A stretch of DNA of 64,000 bases from Streptomyces sp. 378 (GTDB lineage Bacteria > Actinomycetota > Actinomycetes > Streptomycetales > Streptomycetaceae): the NCBI RefSeq assembly GCF_030124145.1, contig NZ_JASKMS010000006.1, positions 278,408 through 342,407 of the forward strand. Direction: 5' to 3'. Shown piece by piece: positions 60,168 through 64,000 of this stretch. The notes below the pieces were generated by a model. It saw nothing but the letters and a program-made list of their open reading frames with translations, did not search any database and was not told where the DNA came from. A program made the translations under genes and the position numbers. Positions within the stretch are counted from its first letter, which is position 1, and each line of letters starts with the position of its first letter.

Positions 60168-61376
60168 ATGGACGCACGACTGGCAGTCATCGGCCTGGGC
60201 AGCATCGGAAGCATGGCCCTGTGGCAGGCCTCCCGGCTGTCCGACTCGGTAGTGGGCTTCGAGGCCGCCACCCCCGCCCACGGTCGCAGTGCCGTGGGCG
60301 GAGACACCCGTCTGTTCCGCATGGTCTACCTCGGCAAGCCCGACTACTACCCTCTCATCCAACGCTCCCGCGGTCTGTGGGCCGAACTCGAAGCGGAAAC
60401 CGAGCAGGACATCCTCACCCCTACCGGGGGCCTGTCCATCGGGACGGCGAACGGCACCTTCATCGCCGGCCTCCTCGACACCACGCGCATCACCGGAGCC
60501 GAGCACCGCGTGCTCAGCCGCGAGGACGTGGCGGAACGCTACCCCCAGCACAACCTCCGCCCCGACGACTGCGCCGTCTATGACCCCCACGCCGGCGTTC
60601 TGCGCACCGACCGCGCCGTCAGCGCCGCCGTCGCGGCGGCCCGGGCCAACGGCGCCACCGTCCTTCAGCAGACACCCGTGGACGGCATCACCGAAACCGA
60701 ACACGGCGTGCTCGTCACCTCGGGCGACAGAACCTGGACGTTCGAGAAGGTCATCGTCGCCTCGGGCGGCTGGTCGCGAAGGCTCGTGCCCGACCACCTC
60801 AAGGCCGTCACGGAAACCCATCGGATCGTTCTGACCTGGTTCGTCGCCCAGGACAGCACACAGTTCTCGCCGGAGCGGTTCCCCGTCTTCAGCCGGCTGT
60901 ACGGCGAGCGCTCCCTGTACGGCGCACCCGCCGTCGACGGCGTGACGGTCAAGGCATCGGTGGACGGACCACTGGACGGGCGCGGAAGGAAAACCCCCGA
61001 CCCGGACCGCGTGCCCAGGGACATCACCCGGGCGGAGATCGAGAAGGTCACCGATATCGTCACCGAATTCCTCCCCGGCCTGACCCCCAGCGTCGTGCGC
61101 TCCGACGCCTTCCCCGACCTTTTCACCGAGGACAGGCATCCCCTCCTCGGCTGGCTGGACGAGAACAGCAGGGTGTACTGCGCCACCGGATTCTCCGGAA
61201 AGGGCTTCAAAATGGCTACCGGCTATGGCCACATAGCCGCACACGAGGCGCTCGGCAAGCAGACCGTCGATGGCCTGGACTTCGTGCGTCCGAACCGGTT
61301 CAGGACCAGCCCAAGGGCTGATCAGCCGCCCGAGGTGTCCAGCTCCGCGTCCTCGCCGACGCCCTCACAGTCGTAG
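60168..61376 (+). CDS. Monomeric sarcosine oxidase / N-methyltryptophan oxidase-like
   Basis: 402 residues. FAD motif LAVIGLGSIGSMALWQASR at the N-terminus, GGDTRLFRMVYLGKPDYYPL (MSOX-family), and near the C-terminus RHPLLGWLDENSRVYCATGFSGKGFKMATGYG, the family's flavin-covering loop. Oxidises N-methyl or secondary amino acids. The last 18 or so residues (DQPPEVSSSASS...) come from bases that are the antisense of the dusB 3' end, so the natural C-terminus was probably lost at the island's insertion border. The stop codon is provided by dusB antisense sequence. Confidence 0.86.
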   Translation: MDARLAVIGLGSIGSMALWQASRLSDSVVGFEAATPAHGRSAVGGDTRLFRMVYLGKPDYYPLIQRSRGLWAELEAETEQDILTPTGGLSIGTANGTFIAGLLDTTRITGAEHRVLSREDVAERYPQHNLRPDDCAVYDPHAGVLRTDRAVSAAVAAARANGATVLQQTPVDGITETEHGVLVTSGDRTWTFEKVIVASGGWSRRLVPDHLKAVTETHRIVLTWFVAQDSTQFSPERFPVFSRLYGERSLYGAPAVDGVTVKASVDGPLDGRGRKTPDPDRVPRDITRAEIEKVTDIVTEFLPGLTPSVVRSDAFPDLFTEDRHPLLGWLDENSRVYCATGFSGKGFKMATGYGHIAAHEALGKQTVDGLDFVRPNRFRTSPRADQPPEVSSSASSPTPSQS

Positions 61377-62455
61377 GGGTCCTTCAGCCAGCCGTCCGGC
61401 AGCACCACCCGGTTGTTGCCGGACGTACGGCCCCGGGGCCCGTCGGCGCCGGCCGGCCAGGGCTGGTCGAGGTCCAGCTCGTCCAGGCCGGCGCGCAGTT
61501 CCTCCAGCGAGGAGGTGACGGCGAGGCGCTTGCGCATCTCGGAGCCGACGGCGAAACCCTTCAGATACCAGGCCACGTGTTTGCGGAAGTCGATCACACC
61601 CCGGGACTCGTCGCCGATCCACTCCCCGAGCAGGGTGGCGTGCCGGACCATGACGTCGGCGACCTCGCGCAGGGCGGGGCGGGCGATGTCCTGGGTGCGG
61701 CCCTCGAAGGCGGCGACCAGGTCGGCGAACAGCCAGGGCCGCCCCAGGCAGCCGCGGCCCACGACCACCCCGTCGCAGCCGGTCTCGCGCACCATCCGAA
61801 GGGCGTCCTCGGCCGACCAGATGTCACCGTTGCCGAGCACCGGGATCTCCGGCACGTGCTCCTTCAGCCGGGCGATGGCCTCCCAGTCGGCGGTGCCGCC
61901 GTAGTGCTGGGCGGCGGTGCGGCCGTGCAGGGCGATGGCCGTGACGCCCTCCTCGACGGCGATCCGGCCGGCGTCGAGGAAGGTGATGTGGTCGTCGTCG
62001 ATGCCTTTGCGCATCTTCATCGTCACGGGCAGCTCGCCGGCGCCGCTGACGGCCTCGCGCAGGATCGCCCGCAGCAGGTTGCGCTTGTACGGCAGGGCGG
62101 AGCCGCCGCCCTTGCGCGTGACCTTGGGCACGGGGCAGCCGAAGTTCAGGTCGATGTGGTCGGCGAGGTCTTCCTCCGCGATCATGCGGACGGCCTTGCC
62201 GACGGTCGCGGGGTCCACGCCGTACAGCTGGATGGACCGGGGGCGCTCACTCGCGTCGAAGTGAACGAGCTGCATGGTCTTCTCATTGCGTTCGACCAGC
62301 GCCCTGGTGGTGATCATCTCGCTCACGAACAGGCCCTTGCCGCCACTGAACTCCCTGCACAAGGTGCGGAAGGGCGCGTTGGTGATACCGGCCATGGGGG
62401 CCAGGACGACGGGGGGCTGGACGGTGTGCGGACCGATCCGGAGGGGCGTGGACAT
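61322..62455 (-). CDS. dusB: tRNA-dihydrouridine synthase
   Basis: 377 residues. FMN-barrel with VVLAPMAGITNAPFRTLCREF, DLNFGCPVPKVTRKGGGSAL (catalytic Cys, about 110), PVTMKMRKGIDD, ALHGRTAAQHYGG, PVLGNGDIWSAEDALRM and GVVVGRGCLGRPWLF. Reduces uridines in the D-loop of tRNA. Full length, so the island has not truncated it, but its last 55 bp overlap the oxidase gene. ATG 62455. Confidence 0.94.
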   Translation of the reverse strand: MSTPLRIGPHTVQPPVVLAPMAGITNAPFRTLCREFSGGKGLFVSEMITTRALVERNEKTMQLVHFDASERPRSIQLYGVDPATVGKAVRMIAEEDLADHIDLNFGCPVPKVTRKGGGSALPYKRNLLRAILREAVSGAGELPVTMKMRKGIDDDHITFLDAGRIAVEEGVTAIALHGRTAAQHYGGTADWEAIARLKEHVPEIPVLGNGDIWSAEDALRMVRETGCDGVVVGRGCLGRPWLFADLVAAFEGRTQDIARPALREVADVMVRHATLLGEWIGDESRGVIDFRKHVAWYLKGFAVGSEMRKRLAVTSSLEELRAGLDELDLDQPWPAGADGPRGRTSGNNRVVLPDGWLKDPYDCEGVGEDAELDTSGG

Positions 62456-62493
62456 GCCTCCATTGTGCCGTGCAATGAGACGGTAAAATTCAT

Positions 62494-62508
62494 TAGTTAG
62501 CCACACTA
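62494..62508. promoter_or_regulatory. AT-rich dyad, possible MarR-type operator relic
   Basis: TAGTTAGCCACACTA (TAGT...ACTA arms) lies in an AT-rich patch upstream of the MFS remnant; TAAAAT at 62484 may be a -10 box. It probably belonged to the promoter of the lost transporter. Confidence 0.3.
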
Positions 62509-62549
62509 TCGAAGTCGGCGTACGATGGCGCGCATGCCCGAGCTCAGCC

Positions 62550-62831
62550 CCCGCCGCCGCCGCGGTCGCCTCGACGAGCCGGCAACTGGGCCAGACCCTG
62601 GGCGTGGCCGTGCTGGGCTCGGTGCTCGCCTCGGGTGTGGGCTCCTCCTCGTACCGCGAGACGTTCGTGTCCGCGGCCCGGCCCGGTTGGTGGATCCTCG
62701 CGGCATGCGGCTTCGCCGTGTTGGCCCTGGGTGCGGTGACGAACGGGCGGTGGGCGCGGGGGACCGCCGAGCGGGCCGCGGCGAGGCTGGAGACCGCGGA
62801 GGTACGACAGGCCGTCGGGACGGGCGGCTGA
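62550..62831 (+). pseudogene. C-terminal remnant of an EmrB/QacA-type MFS transporter
   Basis: In one frame the sequence reads ASTSRQLGQTLGVAVLGSVL, then ...ARPGWWILAACGFAVLALGAV and a soluble tail, the conserved end (helices 13-14) of DHA2-family drug exporters. The other twelve helices are absent. An ATG with promoter-like sequence lies 16 bp upstream in another frame, so an internal deletion plus frameshift is the simplest history. Confidence 0.7.
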
Positions 62832-62930
62832 GCTGCGTCACAACGCGGCCGTCCTCGCACCGCCGGCGATGGTGTTCTTCGTGTTCTCGCTGCCGGCCCG
62901 CGCCCGGTCGCCCGGTACGGCACCCGCGCG

Positions 62931-63140
62931 GTGACGTCCGGTGCCGCGCTCCAGGGCGTGGACCTGGCCCTGATGGCGCCGGCCGCCTGGCGGTTCCGGC
63001 CGCACCCGGGCTTCGTCGAGCTGCTCCCGGGCGCGGCGGTCGCCGGTGCGGGCCGGGCACTGCGGCTCCCGGTCGTCCACCGGGTCGTCTTCGGTGAGGT
63101 GCCGCCCGCCCGTGCGGGTGCGGGCGGGCGGGCGGCGTGA
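62931..63140 (+). CDS. Small ORF of unknown function
   Basis: 69 residues, start GTG 62931, hydrophobic middle (FVELLPGAAVAGAGRALRLPVV). The stop overlaps the GTG of the next small ORF (GTGA), which is the only sign of real coupling; no good ribosome site. It may be a relic like the neighbouring transporter fragment. Confidence 0.3.
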   Translation: MTSGAALQGVDLALMAPAAWRFRPHPGFVELLPGAAVAGAGRALRLPVVHRVVFGEVPPARAGAGGRAA

Positions 63141-63364
63141 CGATCACCACCCAGCAGTCGGCGCCACCGCTCGGTGTGGCGACCCCGGGCACGCGGTTCC
63201 TGTCCTTGGTCCCGGCGACGGGCCTGCGGGAGGCCCTGGTCACGACCTCGCTGGTGCACCTCGGCGGCGTGGTACCGACGGGGCTGCTGAGCCTGCGGCC
63301 GCCCCGCACCGTCGTCCGAGGTCTCTCACGGCCTGATAACTCACATCCGGGGAAACCCCGTTGA
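63137..63364 (+). CDS. Small ORF of unknown function
   Basis: 75 residues from GTG 63137. Moderately hydrophobic start (LVTTSLVHLGGVVPTGLL) and basic tail. No family recognised. Coupled by overlap to the preceding ORF. Confidence 0.3.
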   Translation: MTITTQQSAPPLGVATPGTRFLSLVPATGLREALVTTSLVHLGGVVPTGLLSLRPPRTVVRGLSRPDNSHPGKPR

Positions 63365-63434
63365 TGGCGGTCTTGCTGCACACTCCTTGCTGCGAGCAGA
63401 CCGGAACGCCGGATGTCTCGACGTGGGAGGGGCC

Positions 63435-63641
63435 ATGACGCAGATCGACACGAGCAAGGTCAGCCGGTGGGACCAGCACGGCCGGGAGCACGTGGTGCGG
63501 GTGCAGCGCACGGGTGTGCAGCGCGCGATCCGGTGCGACACCTGCGGCTGGCGCCGAGGTGCCCAGTTCCTGCCCTGGCTGAAGGCGGAGGAGCATCTGC
63601 TGGAGGCCCACCAGGCGACGGTGGACCCGACGGCGGCGTGA
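63435..63641 (+). CDS. Small zinc-finger-like protein
   Basis: 68 residues with GGGAGGGGCC before ATG 63435. CDTCGW (C-x2-C) and, 22 residues after the second Cys, H-x4-H (EEHLLEAHQ) make a plausible C2H2-like zinc site. Rather conserved style of a small Streptomyces protein, but I know no named family. Reading frame and start are well supported. Confidence 0.62.
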   Translation: MTQIDTSKVSRWDQHGREHVVRVQRTGVQRAIRCDTCGWRRGAQFLPWLKAEEHLLEAHQATVDPTAA

Positions 63642-63698
63642 AGGAGAGCCGGCCGAAGCGGTACGCCGGGCGGGCTGGTCGTCGTGCGGCGGGTGGTG

Positions 63699-63839
63699 TC
63701 ACGGAGTCGGGGTGGGGGCGAGGACGTCCGCGAGGAGCGCGCTCTCCGCGCCTGCGCAGTCGTAGCGCGTATGCGCGACGATGCTCTCGTCGGTCGCCGC
63801 CTCCTTGTTGCCGACCGCCCGCGCGATGTCGAGGAGCAC
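63699..63839 (-). pseudogene. Small minus-strand ORF, probably the 3' end of a lost gene
   Basis: A 46-codon frame from GTG 63839 to TGA at 63699 has normal coding bias (VLLDIARAVGNKEAATDESIVAH...). No ribosome site precedes the GTG; the frame extends back to a stop directly beside the dispersed repeat at 63876. That suggests truncation by the repeat. Function unknown. Confidence 0.3.
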
Positions 63840-63875
63840 GGTGGTGGCGGTCGACGAGAGGGACGTCGGCGGCTA

Positions 63876-63903
63876 GGCCCCTTCTGATGGATCTCCGTGG
63901 GAG
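63876..63903 (+). repeat. Dispersed repeat, second copy of the 15060 arm
   Basis: 28 bp identical to 15060-15087 (starts GGCCCCTTCTGATGG), here without a visible inverted partner in the 97 bp before the window ends. Followed by another GC hairpin. Confidence 0.88.
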
Positions 63904-63935
63904 AAGGAGCGGCGTTCGGTGCGTGCTCTGGGGGT

Positions 63936-63960
63936 CCCCCCTGCTCGAAGAGCTTGGGGG
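63936..63960. terminator. GC hairpin of common Streptomyces form
   Basis: CCCCC and GGGGG arms with inner GCTC-GAA-GAGC stem. From memory this element (CAAGCTCTTCGAGCAGG on the other strand) recurs in many Streptomyces intergenic regions and probably terminates transcription. Confidence 0.6.
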
Positions 63961-64000
63961 AGTGCCGCCTGGAAGCCCTCGTAGCGGAGCTACTTGGGCC

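Overview
The window is actinobacterial, almost certainly Streptomyces. It has very high GC with strong G/C bias at third codon positions, many GTG and some TTG starts, and ATGA/GTGA overlaps between operon genes. It carries a divergent MreB-like protein, a HrdA-type sigma factor beside dnaG, and an assimilatory nitrate/nitrite cluster. The gene order (mbl-like, ABC pair, hrdA, dnaG, nasA, FMN reductase, nirBD, ppdK) matches what I remember of the S. coelicolor SCO2450-SCO2500 region; this is recollection, not a search.

Layout. 1-6.7 kb: HAD tail, MreB-like protein, a MEDS-kinase/STAS/STAS-ANTAR signalling group, a repeat-rich non-coding stretch, CtaG-like and BrkB-like membrane proteins. 6.7-9.1 kb: a fused squalene/phytoene-synthase and cis-prenyltransferase gene, then three tRNA genes (one CAU, two Asn). 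9.3-23 kb: housekeeping (YtxH-like, FGGY kinase, heterodimeric ABC exporter, hrdA, dnaG, ferredoxin-reductase-like flavoprotein, dgt, sirohydrochlorin chelatase, SanA-like). 23-39 kb: enoyl-CoA hydratase, a coupled stand-alone adenylation enzyme and ferric-reductase-like membrane flavoprotein, nasA, a SoxR-type FMN reductase with a 90-residue repeat insert, a class F-like sortase, HxlR/imine reductase, TauE, and a flavoprotein-nirB-nirD operon. 39-54 kb: cell-envelope and secreted proteins, Nudix, ppdK, a ROK regulator with two glycosidase-like genes, and an alkaline-phosphatase-superfamily membrane enzyme. 54-61.4 kb: an accessory catabolic island with its own GntR regulator. 61.3-64 kb: dusB, gene remnants, small ORFs and dispersed repeats.

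How genes work together. NasA reduces nitrate to nitrite, NirBD reduces nitrite to ammonium, the flavoprotein before NirB probably feeds electrons, and the sirohydrochlorin chelatase supplies siroheme for NirB. Possible GlnR half-sites precede nasA and the nir operon. The island pairs amine-oxidising flavoproteins with a RidA deaminase, a D-threonine-aldolase/D-serine-dehydratase-like PLP enzyme, an SDR and a HAD enzyme; four copies of one palindromic motif surround its regulator and both promoters, so it looks like a self-contained regulon. A decayed aldehyde dehydrogenase at its left edge and a read-through tail over dusB at its right edge mark its borders.

Best candidates for something undescribed: the two-domain isoprenoid synthase (6757-8649), the adenylation/ferric-reductase pair (23902-26675), the GntR-controlled amine island (54423-61376), the repeat-expanded SoxR-type FMN reductase (29910-30767), and a multi-branched inverted-repeat element (52010-52174).
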